From contig NZ_ATTE01000001.1 of assembly GCF_000419525.1 (NCBI RefSeq), positions 2,526,655 to 2,590,654 of the forward strand: a stretch of DNA of 64,000 nucleotides. The letters are read 5' to 3'. Source of the DNA: Leucothrix mucor DSM 2157. Lineage in GTDB: Bacteria > Pseudomonadota > Gammaproteobacteria > Thiotrichales > Thiotrichaceae. The position numbers and the translations under genes were made by a program. A model generated the notes under the pieces. It saw only the letters and a program-made list of their open reading frames with translations. It did no database searches and was not told where the DNA came from. Shown here piece by piece: positions 1 through 10,211 of the stretch (its first letter is position 1; every line of letters starts with the position of its first letter).

Positions 1-1153
1 TTGGTGTCGCAACTCTTGCAGGAGCCTCTGGAGTAGTGGCTCTTGGGGCTGGAGCACTCGCTCTTGGCGTCGGCGTAGCCACTGGCGCGGCTGCGGTTTC
101 AGGCTCGGGAACTAAAAAGATCTGATGTAATCCCTTGCCTGCCAGTACATCGACATCTTCGACTAAGCGAACATCCTGAGTTCTGGCAGTCACGCGATAA
201 CGACCCGCTGGCAATGAAAATTGCTCAGTTTCTACGTTTTTACGGTTATCAACATTTTCACCGTTTAGGCGTTGGATATAGAAGCTGGCTTTAACCGGGC
301 GTTTGCCTTCTTTGGTTAAGGCAGACACGCGCAGACCACCGACTCCATCAGCTGGAACTTCTGCTGTTTCAGTGTCAGTCTCAGCTTCTGCTGTAGCCGT
401 TTGTGTAGCATCCGCATCTGTTTCTGCAGCAGTCGCCGTTTCAGTGACAGTGGTGGCTACATCGGTACCTTCTGCAGTTACCGGAGCCACTTCATCGACC
501 AACTCACTGGTCCCAGATGTACTGCTATCGGTCACAGCAGTTGTATCATCAGCAATCACAGAAACCGTACCGGCAGCTGGCGTATTCGCTTTAGCAACCG
601 CATCAGATAAATCCAACTCAAATACTTCAGCGCCCTGCTGGCCTTCACGCACGCCTAAAAACCGAACAATCTTCTGATCGGCTTGGGTGACCGTAATTTT
701 GTAATTTCCAACCGGTAAGCTCAGTGTAGTTGCGGCTGTCTTTTTAACCAGCGCAATCACCGCATTTTCACTATTTTGGATTAGGAAGTCAGCATTGACA
801 GGCTGATTATTAGCCGCCGTTACCGTGCTGAGTGTGAGCGAGCCAAAAGCAACCGCATCGGCCGCGTCATCAGTCGTCTCATCTCCGCTTTGATCTTCAC
901 TATCAAGCGGTTTGATCTTAATCGGGTTGCTGGCGTCATTAACAATCTCAGCAGGGTCCGCCGTTGAGGTAACCGTAATTGTTGGCGGTGAAAGCTCAGC
1001 TGTATTGGGGTCTTTTATTGCCGCTGGATTTTGAACCACTTCCGATTCAGCGTTTTTATCAACCAGGTTCAATACCCCAAAACCCGCAAAAAATAACACT
1101 GCGCCGACCACGACACCCATCACCAGGTATTTTAAAACCCGTAAAATACTCAT
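1..1153 (-). CDS. Membrane-anchored protein with two beta-domain repeats (3' end outside window)
   Basis: The frame stays open from an ATG at 1153 to the window edge, at least 384 residues; the C-terminus is missing. A GGAG Shine-Dalgarno lies about 8 nt before the ATG. Residues 5-25 form one membrane segment, so the rest is probably periplasmic. Two related segments, about residues 103-183 and 272-349, share a core of the form SLPxGxYxxT and resemble carboxypeptidase-regulatory or PEGA-like beta-sandwiches. A linker of about 85 residues rich in Ala, Thr, Val and Glu separates them, and the visible C-terminus is rich in Pro and Ala. Such domains often mediate surface or envelope contacts, but no specific function can be assigned. 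The next gene is divergent. Confidence 0.7.
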   Translation of the reverse strand, partial: MSILRVLKYLVMGVVVGAVLFFAGFGVLNLVDKNAESEVVQNPAAIKDPNTAELSPPTITVTSTADPAEIVNDASNPIKIKPLDSEDQSGDETTDDAADAVAFGSLTLSTVTAANNQPVNADFLIQNSENAVIALVKKTAATTLSLPVGNYKITVTQADQKIVRFLGVREGQQGAEVFELDLSDAVAKANTPAAGTVSVIADDTTAVTDSSTSGTSELVDEVAPVTAEGTDVATTVTETATAAETDADATQTATAEAETDTETAEVPADGVGGLRVSALTKEGKRPVKASFYIQRLNGENVDNRKNVETEQFSLPAGRYRVTARTQDVRLVEDVDVLAGKGLHQIFLVPEPETAAAPVATPTPRASAPAPRATTPEAPARVATP

Positions 1154-1507
1154 TAAGCAGCTCTCCTATCACTTGTATAATTTTTATGTTGGCTCATGAT
1201 ACCGGATTCGGCGATGAACGGGTAGCAGTAGCCCTGCGAATAAATACGCTTAAGCATTCGCTAAAACCCAGTTAAACTGCGGATGTTAGGGCTAATTCAG
1301 CCAAAATTATGATTCATAAAATCTGCTAATCTTATTGATTAGCCACTGAAAAAGTTGACTCCACGGCCATTTCTTAATATACAGTCAGGGTTCAGTTACA
1401 GTTAATCGGCAGATCCCCCCGGATTTGTGGAAAATGCAAGAACTTGTAACGCGATATACTCCCATTCCGCTCAGGGCACCCACCCCGAGAAAAAATGAAG
1501 ACGTATT
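1154..1507. other. Intergenic region between divergent genes
   Basis: These 354 bases hold no convincing gene. There is a short inverted repeat, GCTAATC-TTATT-GATTAGC, near 1324-1342, not followed by a T-run. A TATACT at 1455-1460 could be a -10 box for the downstream gene, but I see no matching -35 at normal spacing. Confidence 0.4.
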
Positions 1508-3394
1508 ATGATGAATAAAACCCGTGTATTGGGACTAAGCCTCCCTTTGTTGCTTATCTTTTTAAGTGCCTTTCAACCGCTACACGCCTTCACCGGTAAC
1601 CGTACTTCCCCTCTCGGCATCAACACCAACGAAACCATGGATATGGATTCCAGTGTTCCGTTTCTCAACCTATTTAAGCTTGCCCTGCCATTCGATGAAG
1701 CCCGCCCCTGGCTCACCAAAGGCAATATTGACTATGATGAAAATGGTTGGCCAAGTAATCTGAATGGCGGTATCGCCGGAACGCGCTTTATTGGTGGCTA
1801 CCCTGCCAACAGCATCCCCAGTGCGGTTTATAATGTCTTTTATGATGGCGAAGGTGTCATCAATTATGGTGTGAATGCCAAATTAGTTCGCCGCCTGCCC
1901 GGTCGTGATTTAATTGAAATTCGCCCTGGTGCGGACAAAAAAATCAGCGCATCGCTCAGCATTGTAGAAAGTAACCCCAATAACTACGTTCGCAACATCC
2001 GCATTTTAATGCCCGGTGGTATTTGCAAAGGTAATCCATTCCGTAAAGTGGCTGAAGCGAAAGATTGTGGCCCAAGCAATCCATTTATGTCATTTGCGCA
2101 GCACTCTGATGAGTTGGTGTTTAACCCTGAATATCTAAACTTTATGAAGGATTTTCGAGTAATCCGCCTGATGAATATGTCAGGCATTACGCGTAATCCG
2201 ATGGGTATCTGGGATAATCGCCCAACACCAGAAAAAGCCACTTGGGGTGGTAAAGAAGGCGTTCGCGGCGCACCGCTGGAAGTGATGGTCAAACTGGCTA
2301 ACCTGACCGGAGCGGACCCTTGGTTCAACCTCCCACATCGCGCCAATAATGAATTCATTCAAAAGTATGCTGAGTACGTTAGCAAAAACCTGCACCCCGA
2401 ACTCAAGGCTTATGTTGAGTACAGCAATGAAACTTGGAATGGTGTCTTCTCTCAAACTCATCATATGCAGCGAATGGGTGAGCGTTTAGGGCTTGATGCG
2501 AATAAGATTTTTGCCGGCTTCAAGTTTTACTCCAAACGCAGCGTTGAGATTTTCAAAATTTGGGAAACGGCCTTTAACGGCAATAACCGCATTGTGCGAG
2601 TCATGGGTGGCATGACCACCAATACAACCATGTCGCATATGATTCTGGGTTATCAGGAAGCTTATAAGCATGTGGATGCGCTGGCGATTGCGCCTTATTT
2701 CCACGCCAGCCAAAAGGCACAGAAACAAATTAGCAGTCTGGATGAAGTATTCGCGCTGTTACGCTCGCCAAATAACCCCTACTCCGTACCTAACACACTG
2801 AAAATAGTTCGTAAGCAAAACAAGATTGCCGCGCAATACGGCTTGAATCTGATTGCCTATGAGGGTGGACAGCATTTGGTGGCTTATAAAACCCATGGCA
2901 ATAATGATGCTTCCAATAAATACCTGATTCAATCGAATAAAGATGAGCGCATGGCTAAGCTTTATTATGAGTTTCTGAAAGGTTGGAAAAAGGCAGGTGG
3001 TAAGTTGTTTATTGCCTTCTCAGCACCTCGCCAATACAACTGGATTGGCAGCTGGGGCATTAAAGAGCACATTGCGCAAGACCCTGCCAAAGCACCGAAA
3101 TACCGTGCACTGATGTACTTCCAGAAAACGGATCGCTGCTGGTGGTTTGCTTGTACTCAGGCTGGCCATGTCGCGCGTAAAAGTAAGCCTGCGCACAATC
3201 CTGGTAAATATGTAATGGATCGTCGCTTTAAGCCTGGCGTGCCAACCAAACCGACAACCACAAAGGTGGCTTACAACCCGAGTAAAGATCAACAGGTTGT
3301 CCAGCGCGCCAATTGGATTAATCCGTCACAAGCCGAAGCCAATGCCATTCACGAGCTATTTAACAACCCAGCCGCGCCAAACGCTTGGGAATAA
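1508..3394 (+). CDS. Secreted clan GH-A-like glycoside hydrolase
   Basis: This 628-residue protein has an N-terminal signal peptide (hydrophobic to about residue 27, ending near LHA-F). The central part looks like a TIM-barrel glycosidase of clan GH-A. A YVEYSNETWN segment places an Asn-Glu pair at N307-E308, the usual acid/base position, and IAYEGGQH gives E452 as the likely nucleophile. The C-terminal 120 residues or so are basic, Pro/Lys-rich and low in complexity. Acting as an exported enzyme on a polysaccharide, perhaps the cell's own exopolymer, is inference. Two tandem ATGs at 1508 and 1511 are possible starts. The gene stands alone, divergent from the membrane protein on its left. Confidence 0.7.
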   Translation: MMNKTRVLGLSLPLLLIFLSAFQPLHAFTGNRTSPLGINTNETMDMDSSVPFLNLFKLALPFDEARPWLTKGNIDYDENGWPSNLNGGIAGTRFIGGYPANSIPSAVYNVFYDGEGVINYGVNAKLVRRLPGRDLIEIRPGADKKISASLSIVESNPNNYVRNIRILMPGGICKGNPFRKVAEAKDCGPSNPFMSFAQHSDELVFNPEYLNFMKDFRVIRLMNMSGITRNPMGIWDNRPTPEKATWGGKEGVRGAPLEVMVKLANLTGADPWFNLPHRANNEFIQKYAEYVSKNLHPELKAYVEYSNETWNGVFSQTHHMQRMGERLGLDANKIFAGFKFYSKRSVEIFKIWETAFNGNNRIVRVMGGMTTNTTMSHMILGYQEAYKHVDALAIAPYFHASQKAQKQISSLDEVFALLRSPNNPYSVPNTLKIVRKQNKIAAQYGLNLIAYEGGQHLVAYKTHGNNDASNKYLIQSNKDERMAKLYYEFLKGWKKAGGKLFIAFSAPRQYNWIGSWGIKEHIAQDPAKAPKYRALMYFQKTDRCWWFACTQAGHVARKSKPAHNPGKYVMDRRFKPGVPTKPTTTKVAYNPSKDQQVVQRANWINPSQAEANAIHELFNNPAAPNAWE

Positions 3395-3400
3395 CGCTTT

Positions 3401-3736
3401 GTGAGTGAACATCAGGCTAAGTTTGATACTGCAATCTGGGCCGTGGTTAGCGCCATTCCCAGAGGGCAAGTGATGGCTTATAGGGAAGTGGCTCGCGCTG
3501 CGGGCTTTCCCCGACATGCACGCATGGTGAGTAAGGCGATGGGGCGAAGTCCTAAATCTTTGCCGTGGCATCGGGTGGTGCGCTCGGATCGCAGCCTTGC
3601 TTTCGAAGTGGGCAGTGAGGGATTCGATACGCAGCGCCAGCGTTTAGAGCTGGAAGGCGTTACCATGTTAAATGGCAAAGTCATTGCCGAACAGCCATCT
3701 GAAGATTTAGATGCGCTAATCTGGGGGCCAGAGTAG
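3401..3736 (+). CDS. Alkyltransferase-like protein (ATL), MGMT family without active-site Cys
   Basis: This 111-residue protein matches the C-terminal DNA-binding domain of O6-alkylguanine-DNA alkyltransferases. The PCHRV active-site motif reads PWHRV here (residues 55-59), with Trp56 in place of the acceptor Cys. That substitution defines the alkyltransferase-like proteins. They bind O6-alkylguanine lesions, flip the base and recruit nucleotide excision repair instead of repairing directly. The start is GTG at 3401, six nt after the stop of the upstream glycosidase gene, so they may be co-transcribed. The length fits the family (about 100-110 aa). The family call is firm; the repair role is from known homologues. 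Confidence 0.88.
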   Translation: MSEHQAKFDTAIWAVVSAIPRGQVMAYREVARAAGFPRHARMVSKAMGRSPKSLPWHRVVRSDRSLAFEVGSEGFDTQRQRLELEGVTMLNGKVIAEQPSEDLDALIWGPE

Positions 3737-3880
3737 CTCTTCAAAGGCACAAGCTGATCATCAGTTCCCTACCCCAAATCACCTATTAAACTTCTGAATA
3801 CTCCTCGCTTAATTTAATACCGTCTGACAACGCTTTTCTGACACAATGCCAGATACAAAATTATTGAGTGCATCCAGAAA

Positions 3881-4468
3881 ATGTCCCACAGCCAAGCGAC
3901 AGTGTTTAACTTAGACCATACTCCCCTCAAGCAGAATTCTGAGCTAACCGAGTTGGCAGATGATCTGTTGCAATTTAGCCAGATAAACTCTCAGGCAACA
4001 TTTAACACCTATTGCAAAGCCGTGTGTAGTCTTTGGCAAAAGCATTTTCCGAATAGCCGTGGCTCAACCTCTCAACTATTTTCTGATCTCAAGCAGCGCA
4101 TTGCAGCAGGACCAATCGAGAATGAAGTGATTCCAACTCCTTGGGGTGGCGTAGTAATTACCGCATACCAGCTAACACAAATTGAAAAGTGGTTAGTGAT
4201 TAACGCTGGCGGGTATCTGGCACTCGAAACTCACAGCTTGAAAAAAGAATATCTTGAGGTAAAGGAAGGCGCAGGTATTTTGCTTTCACGTGACCAATCA
4301 GGCAAACCACTTTTAGTCAGCGAGCTTACACCCGGTAGTACATTTAACTTTGAACCGGGTATGGAGCATTGCATTATCGGCGCTGAAGATTTATTAGTCT
4401 TTGAGCGCTCTACTGAGCCAAAGGGAATGGATCAGGATCTTATATTTATTTACACGCCGGATGCCTAA
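3881..4468 (+). CDS. Cupin-like protein, mannose-6-phosphate isomerase C-terminal type
   Basis: This 195-residue protein has an N-terminal helical part (about residues 1-75). Its C-terminal half reads as a single cupin: a GGYLALETHSLKKEYLEVKEG stretch near residues 110-130 corresponds to cupin motif 1, and PGSTFNFEPGMEHCI near 150-165 to motif 2, with possible metal ligands H118 and H168. It resembles the cupin of type II phosphomannose isomerases, but the nucleotidyltransferase domain is absent and the N-terminus is unrecognised. The substrate is unknown. It is a single gene, convergent with the ACT-domain gene on its right. Confidence 0.55.
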   Translation: MSHSQATVFNLDHTPLKQNSELTELADDLLQFSQINSQATFNTYCKAVCSLWQKHFPNSRGSTSQLFSDLKQRIAAGPIENEVIPTPWGGVVITAYQLTQIEKWLVINAGGYLALETHSLKKEYLEVKEGAGILLSRDQSGKPLLVSELTPGSTFNFEPGMEHCIIGAEDLLVFERSTEPKGMDQDLIFIYTPDA

Positions 4469-4478
4469 GCGGTCAAGC

Positions 4479-4880
4479 TCAAGCACTAAGGTTAAATTCA
4501 CCCAAGGCTTTCATCGCATCCTCTGCGCGCTCAGACTGCACTAGAATGTGGTCGTGGTAATAAGCTGCAATGACATTAGCGCTGATATTATGCTCAGTGA
4601 GCTTAGCGGACACTGCTGCCGTTAGGCCAACGGCCTCAAGGCTAGAATGCACAGTCAATGTAATCATTTTAAACGTCGACTCAAAGACAATTTTGGCGCT
4701 AGCGGCAGCCGATGTGGTTAGTAGCAACGTTAGCCCCTCATCCTCATAAAAACTAGCTTTCGGCTTTAAGTGCGCGTAATCGCCATACACACCTTCGACC
4801 GTACAGAATACATATTCTTCAGGATTCAGTGCCGGCGACATTGACTTTAGCAATGCTTCTAAATCAGTAATTCCAGTCAT
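4479..4880 (-). CDS. ACT-domain protein (ACT_3/DUF2241 family)
   Basis: This 133-residue protein consists of two ACT-like halves. The N-terminal half, with a typical EYVFCTVEG strand near residues 22-30, fits ACT_3 (formerly DUF2241). The C-terminal half carries the ACT_7-like SSLEAVGLTAAVSAKL helix and an AAYYHDHILV strand. Family members are small cytosolic proteins thought to bind amino acids, and they are uncharacterised in detail. An AGGAGC-type Shine-Dalgarno lies before the ATG. The gene is on the dnaE strand, 59 nt downstream of dnaE, and could be at the end of that operon. Confidence 0.75.
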   Translation of the reverse strand: MTGITDLEALLKSMSPALNPEEYVFCTVEGVYGDYAHLKPKASFYEDEGLTLLLTTSAAASAKIVFESTFKMITLTVHSSLEAVGLTAAVSAKLTEHNISANVIAAYYHDHILVQSERAEDAMKALGEFNLSA

Positions 4881-4939
4881 TATTCGTGCTCCTTTTTTTA
4901 CAAACGTGTGGGCTTGGCCTTTGTTAAAAGCGCCCCTTA

Positions 4940-7900
4940 TTAGTAGTTAACCACAACCCGATCATCACCTAGATAGGCTTTTAGCTGCTGTAAGGAAGCT
5001 TCATCAAGCGGTGCTTTATAATCACTACCTAAACGTACTTGGGCTAAGGCCTTATCCGTTTCATAGTTGACTAAAATCGGACACTCACTCTCCCCTTCTG
5101 GCGGTATCAGCGAGGCCAGCTTATCCAGGAAGCCATTTTGTGATTGCGCCTGATTGACGGATAAATTCAAGCTACGCGCATAAATCTTGCGCGCTGTCTG
5201 CACATCATAGAGCGCTTCAACTCGTAGTCGGGTATTACCAGTGTGGTATTCGGTATTGAGCGTGCCGCTAATGACCAGCACCTCTTCCATTTTCACCAGC
5301 TCCTGATACTCCTCAAACACATTGCTGAAGATAAACACCTCATAATAGGCCGTTTTATCATCCAACTGCACAAAGGCGCGCTTACCTTTTTCAGTGTTTT
5401 GAGTACGGATACTAGAAACCAACCCAGCCAGTACTACCGGATGTTTTTGATAGGTTTGATTACTATCTTCCTCTGCCAAATCCGATAATTTCACGCTACG
5501 AATCTGACTAATTTCAGCTTCATATTCGTTAATCGGGTGACCCGTCAGATACAAGCCCAGCGCCGTTTTTTCCATGCGGAGGCGTTCACGCTCTGGCCAC
5601 TCTGGCAAATCAGGCGCTAGTTTTTCATCCTGCTCCACCACCATTGAGCCGCCAAATAAATCAGTTTGGCCGATGACTTCATCGCGATGCAGCTGTTGTG
5701 CCATGCGAATCACTTCGGGCAAATGAGCCACCATTGAACGGCGGTTTTTACCCAGACTATCGAACACGCCTGCATTAATCAGCGTTTCCAATACACGCTT
5801 AGTTAGCTTATTGGATTTTACGCGTTTGCAGAGATCTGGTAATGAGGCAAATGGGCCATTCGCTTCGCGCTCAGCCAAGATCACACTAATCGCGCTTTCA
5901 CCAGCGCCCTTTACCGCGCCTAAGCCGAAGATCAAATTGCCCTCATGCTCGGTACTAAAACGATAGCCCGAGCGATTCACATCCGGCGGAATAACCTCCA
6001 GACCCAGCTGGCGACATTCATCAATAAAGGTCACCACCTTCTCGGTGTTATCCATATCCGAGGACAATACCGCTGCCATAAAGGCTGCCGGATAATGCGC
6101 TTTCAACCAAATAGTTTGGAATGAAACCAAGGCATAAGCTGCGGAGTGAGATTTGTTAAAACCATACTCTGCGAACTTTTCCATCAAATCGAAAATAGCC
6201 GTTGCCTGATCGGGATCGATACCACGACCGCCCGAACCTTCCATGAAGATTTCACGCTGCTTGGCCATTTCCTCAGGCTTTTTCTTACCCATCGCCCGTC
6301 GCAGCATGTCCGCACCACCCAGCGAGTAACCCGCCAGAATCTGTGCGATCTGCATTACCTGCTCCTGATACACGATTACCCCGTAGGTCGTGTTTAGAAC
6401 AGGCTCAAGGTCCGGATGCGGGTATTCAACTTTGGCGATACCTTTTTTCCGGTTTACGAAGTCGTCCACCATGCCCGACTGCAATGGGCCCGGCCGGTAG
6501 AGCGCCACCAAAGCGATAATATCTTCGAACACATCCGGCGATAATCGCCCGATCAATTCTTTCATACCACGCGATTCAAGCTGGAATACCGCGGTGGTTT
6601 TTGCCGAACGCAACAGCTCGTAGGATTTTGGATCATCCAACGGAATTTGCGTGATATCGATGGGCTCTTCGCCTTTTTTAGCGCGCAGATCATTGATGAT
6701 TTTAACCGCCCAATCGATGATGGTCAGATTACGCAGGCCCAAGAAGTCGAACTTAACCAAGCCAACCGCTTCTACGTCGTCCTTATCGAACTGCGATACC
6801 AGACTTCCGCCACCTTCTTCACAATACAGCGGGGTAAAATCAACCAAAGCCGATGGCGAAATTAATACACCACCCGCGTGCTTACCAACGTTTCGGGTCA
6901 AACCCTCCAGTGATAGCGCGAGGTCGATCAGGCTTTTAACTTCCTCATCTTCATCGTAAAGCACTTTTAAGTCAGGAGACTCTTTAAGTGCTTTGGTCAG
7001 GGTCATTTTGATTTCAAATGGGATTAGCTTAGCAATCCGATCCACAAAACCATAAGGATGCCCAAGCACACGACCTACGTCACGTACTACCGCTTTAGCC
7101 GCCATGGAGCCGTAGGTAATGATCTGCGATACCTTGTCACGACCATAGGTTTCCGCCACGTAGTCGATAACCATTTCCCGCTTATCCATACAGAAATCGA
7201 TATCGAAATCGGGCATGGATACACGTTCAGGGTTCAGGAATCGCTCAAACAGCAGGTCATATTTCAGTGGATCAATATCGGTAATTTTTAGCGCGTATGC
7301 CACTAAGGAGCCCGCACCAGAACCACGTCCCGGCCCTACTGGCACATCGTTATCCTTACCCCACTGAATAAAATCAGCAACAATTAAGAAGTAACCGGGA
7401 AATCCCATACCATTGATTACGTCCAGCTCAATTTGCAGACGCTCATCGTAGGATTTTCGTTGTTCAGCAAATGCCGGTGCATTCACATCAAACATCACCT
7501 GAAAGCGTTCTTCCATGCCCTCGCGTGATACTTGGCAGAAATATTCCGCTTCGGTCATACCCTCTGGGATTGGGAATGCTGGCAGGTAGTTTTTGCCCAG
7601 CGTCAGCTCCACCGTACAACGGCGTGCAATCTCGACAGTGTTTTCAATCGCAGAAGGAATGTCCGCAAACAACTCCTTCATTTCAGCCGCACTTTTCAGA
7701 TATTGCTGCGGCGAATACAGTTTCTCACGACGCTTATCAACCAGCGTGTAGCCATCATGGATACACACCCGCGCCTCATGCGATGAAAAGGCATCTTCGG
7801 TGAGGAAGCGCACATCATTAGTGGCTACTACGGGCACATCGTATTTGGCAGCCAGTTCGACTGAGGCCTGTAAATAGCGTTGTTCACCCACGCGCCCTGT

Positions 7901-8407
7901 GCGCTGTAATTCGATGTAAAAGCGGTCTGGGAAGACGCTCATCCAGTCTTGCAAACGCTTCTCTGCCACGCCGGCATTGTCTGCCAGCAAGGAATATCCA
8001 ATATCCCCGTCGCGCGCGCCAGACAAGGCAATAATTCCTTCATTCAGCTCTTTAATCCAACTCCGCTGGACTCGCGGTTTACCAAGCACCTGCCCTTCCT
8101 GATAAGCCTTTGAAATCAGCTTGGAAATATTCAGGTAGCCTTGGTTGTTCTGGCATAGCAGGATCATGTGATAGAGCAGGTCAGGATCTTCTTCATCCTG
8201 CAGCAACACATCCACCCCGAAAATCGGTTTCAGTCCCTGCCCCATTGCGGCACGGTAAAACTTCACCATCGCAAACAGATTGTTCTGGTCGGTCATCGCA
8301 ACCGCAGGCATTTCGCCCGCTTCCACGGCAGGCATCAATTGCTTAATGCGTAGCGTGCTGTCGACTAGCGAAAATTCAGTGTGTAAGCGCAGGTGAACGA
8401 AACTCAT
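4940..8407 (-). CDS. dnaE: DNA polymerase III alpha subunit
   Basis: This 1155-residue protein is the replicative polymerase subunit and has the usual length of gammaproteobacterial DnaE. A PHP domain opens the protein ([12 protein letters not shown], residues 5-16). The catalytic PDFDIDF motif with two of the three polymerase aspartates lies near residues 398-404. The [10 protein letters not shown] segment near 555 carries the third. The C-terminal part has the OB-fold region and a tau-binding-type tail. The ATG at 8407 overlaps the rnhB stop by 4 nt (ATGA), which suggests translational coupling and makes it the last essential gene of the long rpsB-to-dnaE cluster. Confidence 0.98.
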   Translation of the reverse strand: MSFVHLRLHTEFSLVDSTLRIKQLMPAVEAGEMPAVAMTDQNNLFAMVKFYRAAMGQGLKPIFGVDVLLQDEEDPDLLYHMILLCQNNQGYLNISKLISKAYQEGQVLGKPRVQRSWIKELNEGIIALSGARDGDIGYSLLADNAGVAEKRLQDWMSVFPDRFYIELQRTGRVGEQRYLQASVELAAKYDVPVVATNDVRFLTEDAFSSHEARVCIHDGYTLVDKRREKLYSPQQYLKSAAEMKELFADIPSAIENTVEIARRCTVELTLGKNYLPAFPIPEGMTEAEYFCQVSREGMEERFQVMFDVNAPAFAEQRKSYDERLQIELDVINGMGFPGYFLIVADFIQWGKDNDVPVGPGRGSGAGSLVAYALKITDIDPLKYDLLFERFLNPERVSMPDFDIDFCMDKREMVIDYVAETYGRDKVSQIITYGSMAAKAVVRDVGRVLGHPYGFVDRIAKLIPFEIKMTLTKALKESPDLKVLYDEDEEVKSLIDLALSLEGLTRNVGKHAGGVLISPSALVDFTPLYCEEGGGSLVSQFDKDDVEAVGLVKFDFLGLRNLTIIDWAVKIINDLRAKKGEEPIDITQIPLDDPKSYELLRSAKTTAVFQLESRGMKELIGRLSPDVFEDIIALVALYRPGPLQSGMVDDFVNRKKGIAKVEYPHPDLEPVLNTTYGVIVYQEQVMQIAQILAGYSLGGADMLRRAMGKKKPEEMAKQREIFMEGSGGRGIDPDQATAIFDLMEKFAEYGFNKSHSAAYALVSFQTIWLKAHYPAAFMAAVLSSDMDNTEKVVTFIDECRQLGLEVIPPDVNRSGYRFSTEHEGNLIFGLGAVKGAGESAISVILAEREANGPFASLPDLCKRVKSNKLTKRVLETLINAGVFDSLGKNRRSMVAHLPEVIRMAQQLHRDEVIGQTDLFGGSMVVEQDEKLAPDLPEWPERERLRMEKTALGLYLTGHPINEYEAEISQIRSVKLSDLAEEDSNQTYQKHPVVLAGLVSSIRTQNTEKGKRAFVQLDDKTAYYEVFIFSNVFEEYQELVKMEEVLVISGTLNTEYHTGNTRLRVEALYDVQTARKIYARSLNLSVNQAQSQNGFLDKLASLIPPEGESECPILVNYETDKALAQVRLGSDYKAPLDEASLQQLKAYLGDDRVVVNY

Positions 8408-8979
8408 TGCGGGTTCCTGATTATATTTTGTACGGGTTTAAAACTGAGGCGGTGAATGGGGCTTGCACCTTGCTTGATCAGTGCTTCCCGGTGCTGCTTG
8501 GTGGGATAACCCTTGTGCTTGGCAAAGCCGTAGCCCGGATATTTGATATCCATATCTTCCATTTCATGATCACGTGCCACTTTGGCAATAATGGAGGCGG
8601 CACTGATTTCAGCTTCAGTGAGGTCGCCTTTTACAATAGCTTCCATTGGATACGGTAAATCCGGGCAGCGATTGCCATCAATCTTCACAAACTCTGGCTC
8701 CACGCTCAAACCTTCAACCGCGCGTTTCATGGCTAACATGCTAGCCCAGAGAATATTGATTTCATCAATTTCAGCGACTTCAGCGCGACCTAATGACCAA
8801 GCTAATGATTTCTCACGAATCTCAATCGCCAGTGCTTCGCGGCGTTTTTCAGTGAGTTTCTTGGAATCGGTTAGCCCTTCAATCGGCTGATTCGGATCTA
8901 AAATAACGGCAGCGGCAACCACCGGTCCAGCCAGCGGCCCACGACCGACTTCGTCGACACCTGCAATGAGTTGTGACAC
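8404..8979 (-). CDS. rnhB: Ribonuclease HII
   Basis: This 191-residue enzyme cleaves RNA in RNA-DNA hybrids and removes single ribonucleotides from DNA. The signature [12 protein letters not shown] near residues 7-18 includes the catalytic Asp-Glu pair. A further acidic residue lies in VKIDGNRCP near residue 100, and the family motif SIIAKVARD is near 130. The length is normal. It overlaps dnaE by 4 nt and lies 83 nt downstream of lpxB, the standard order lpxB-rnhB-dnaE of gammaproteobacteria. Confidence 0.97.
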   Translation of the reverse strand: MSQLIAGVDEVGRGPLAGPVVAAAVILDPNQPIEGLTDSKKLTEKRREALAIEIREKSLAWSLGRAEVAEIDEINILWASMLAMKRAVEGLSVEPEFVKIDGNRCPDLPYPMEAIVKGDLTEAEISAASIIAKVARDHEMEDMDIKYPGYGFAKHKGYPTKQHREALIKQGASPIHRLSFKPVQNIIRNPQ

Positions 8980-9062
8980 GGTGTGTTACCTCTTGAAAAT
9001 GCTTGGTATTAAGTTAATGCGTGTGACGCTCAAAGCAATTGATCAGCCTGCTGACTACTCTA

Positions 9063-10211
9063 TTAACCGGCTTTGCTAATCAGTTGTTTAATAGCCAATG
9101 CGGCTTGTCGACTGGCATCTTGTTTCAGTGTTTTGTGTATTTCAGTAAAGCGCTGCTCGCGATACGCAGCTTGCTCTGCGGTTTCGGCAAACTGTGCTTC
9201 TACCGCATCCACCAACGCTTGTGGCGATAGTTTTTCTTGCATGACTTCTGGCACCAAACACTCATTCGCCAAGTTATTTGGCAAGGTGTAATACGGTGAT
9301 TTAATCATGCCTAGCTGGGTAATGATCCAACCGGTTAACGCAGCAACCGCATAAGCTGCCACCATGGGCCGGCCAACCAACATGCCTTCTAATACTGCCG
9401 TTCCCGATGCCATCAAAATCTGATCTGAAGCTGCCATTACGGTACGTGACTGCCCTTCAATAAAATGAATCGGCACTTCAGGCGCATACTGTTGATGCAG
9501 CGCTTTAAATTTCGCAGCGATTTTATCATTGACCAAGGGCGTGACAAACTGCCAATCCGGATGGTTTTGGTGCAGGGTCGCAACTGCTTGTAAAAAATGC
9601 GGCCCAAGCCGTTGAATTTCCCCTGAGCGACTTCCCGGCAATACAGCAAGCAATCTCGCAGCTTCCGGCAGATTTAGCGCTTTGCGGGCAGCCAAGGCAT
9701 CATTGTGCAATGGAATCTCATCTGCTAAAGGATGACCAACAAATGCAACCGGAACTTTGTGTGCTTCGTAAAAAGACGCTTCAAATGGAAATAACGCCAG
9801 CATCAAGTCGAGTTTACCGACAAACTTTTTAACCCGCCCTTGTCGCCATGCCCAAATGGAGGGGCTGACATAATGAGCAACCCGAACGCCATTCGCATGC
9901 AGCTTACGCTCCAGTAACAGATTAAAGTCCGGTGCATCAATGCCAATCATGATATCAGGTGGATTATCGGTCCAGCGCTGAATCAAGCTTTTACGAATGC
10001 CCAGCAATTCCCATAAGCGACCAATCACCTCAGAGAAACCCATCACTGAGAGACGCTCCATATCATGCAGCGAGACACAGCCGGCAGCCTGCATTTCAGG
10101 GCCAGCAATGCCTTCAAATTGCGCATCAGGGAAATGGACTTTGAGGGCTTGAATCAAACGCGCCCCCAAAATATCTCCGGAAACCTCACCCGAAACCAAC
10201 GCTATTCTCAT
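9063..10211 (-). CDS. lpxB: Lipid-A-disaccharide synthase
   Basis: This 382-residue peripheral membrane glycosyltransferase (family GT19) joins UDP-2,3-diacylglucosamine and lipid X to form the lipid A disaccharide. Family hallmarks are the N-terminal VSGEVSGDILGARLI, the IGIDAPDFNL segment near residues 88-97, and ASGTAVLEG near 265 in the donor-binding half. Its ATG overlaps the lpxA stop by one base (TGATG), so the two are probably translated in sequence. Length and context are normal. Confidence 0.97.
   Translation of the reverse strand: MRIALVSGEVSGDILGARLIQALKVHFPDAQFEGIAGPEMQAAGCVSLHDMERLSVMGFSEVIGRLWELLGIRKSLIQRWTDNPPDIMIGIDAPDFNLLLERKLHANGVRVAHYVSPSIWAWRQGRVKKFVGKLDLMLALFPFEASFYEAHKVPVAFVGHPLADEIPLHNDALAARKALNLPEAARLLAVLPGSRSGEIQRLGPHFLQAVATLHQNHPDWQFVTPLVNDKIAAKFKALHQQYAPEVPIHFIEGQSRTVMAASDQILMASGTAVLEGMLVGRPMVAAYAVAALTGWIITQLGMIKSPYYTLPNNLANECLVPEVMQEKLSPQALVDAVEAQFAETAEQAAYREQRFTEIHKTLKQDASRQAALAIKQLISKAG

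Noticed and set aside
303-677. Open frame on the plus strand rich in Ser, Val and Ala
   Set aside because: It lies opposite the low-complexity linker of the membrane-anchored protein, which has a signal anchor and a good ribosome site. Skewed codons explain the shadow.
1984-2728. Several minus-strand frames within the glycosidase gene
   Set aside because: They lack ribosome sites and families. The plus-strand gene with signal peptide and catalytic motifs explains the region.
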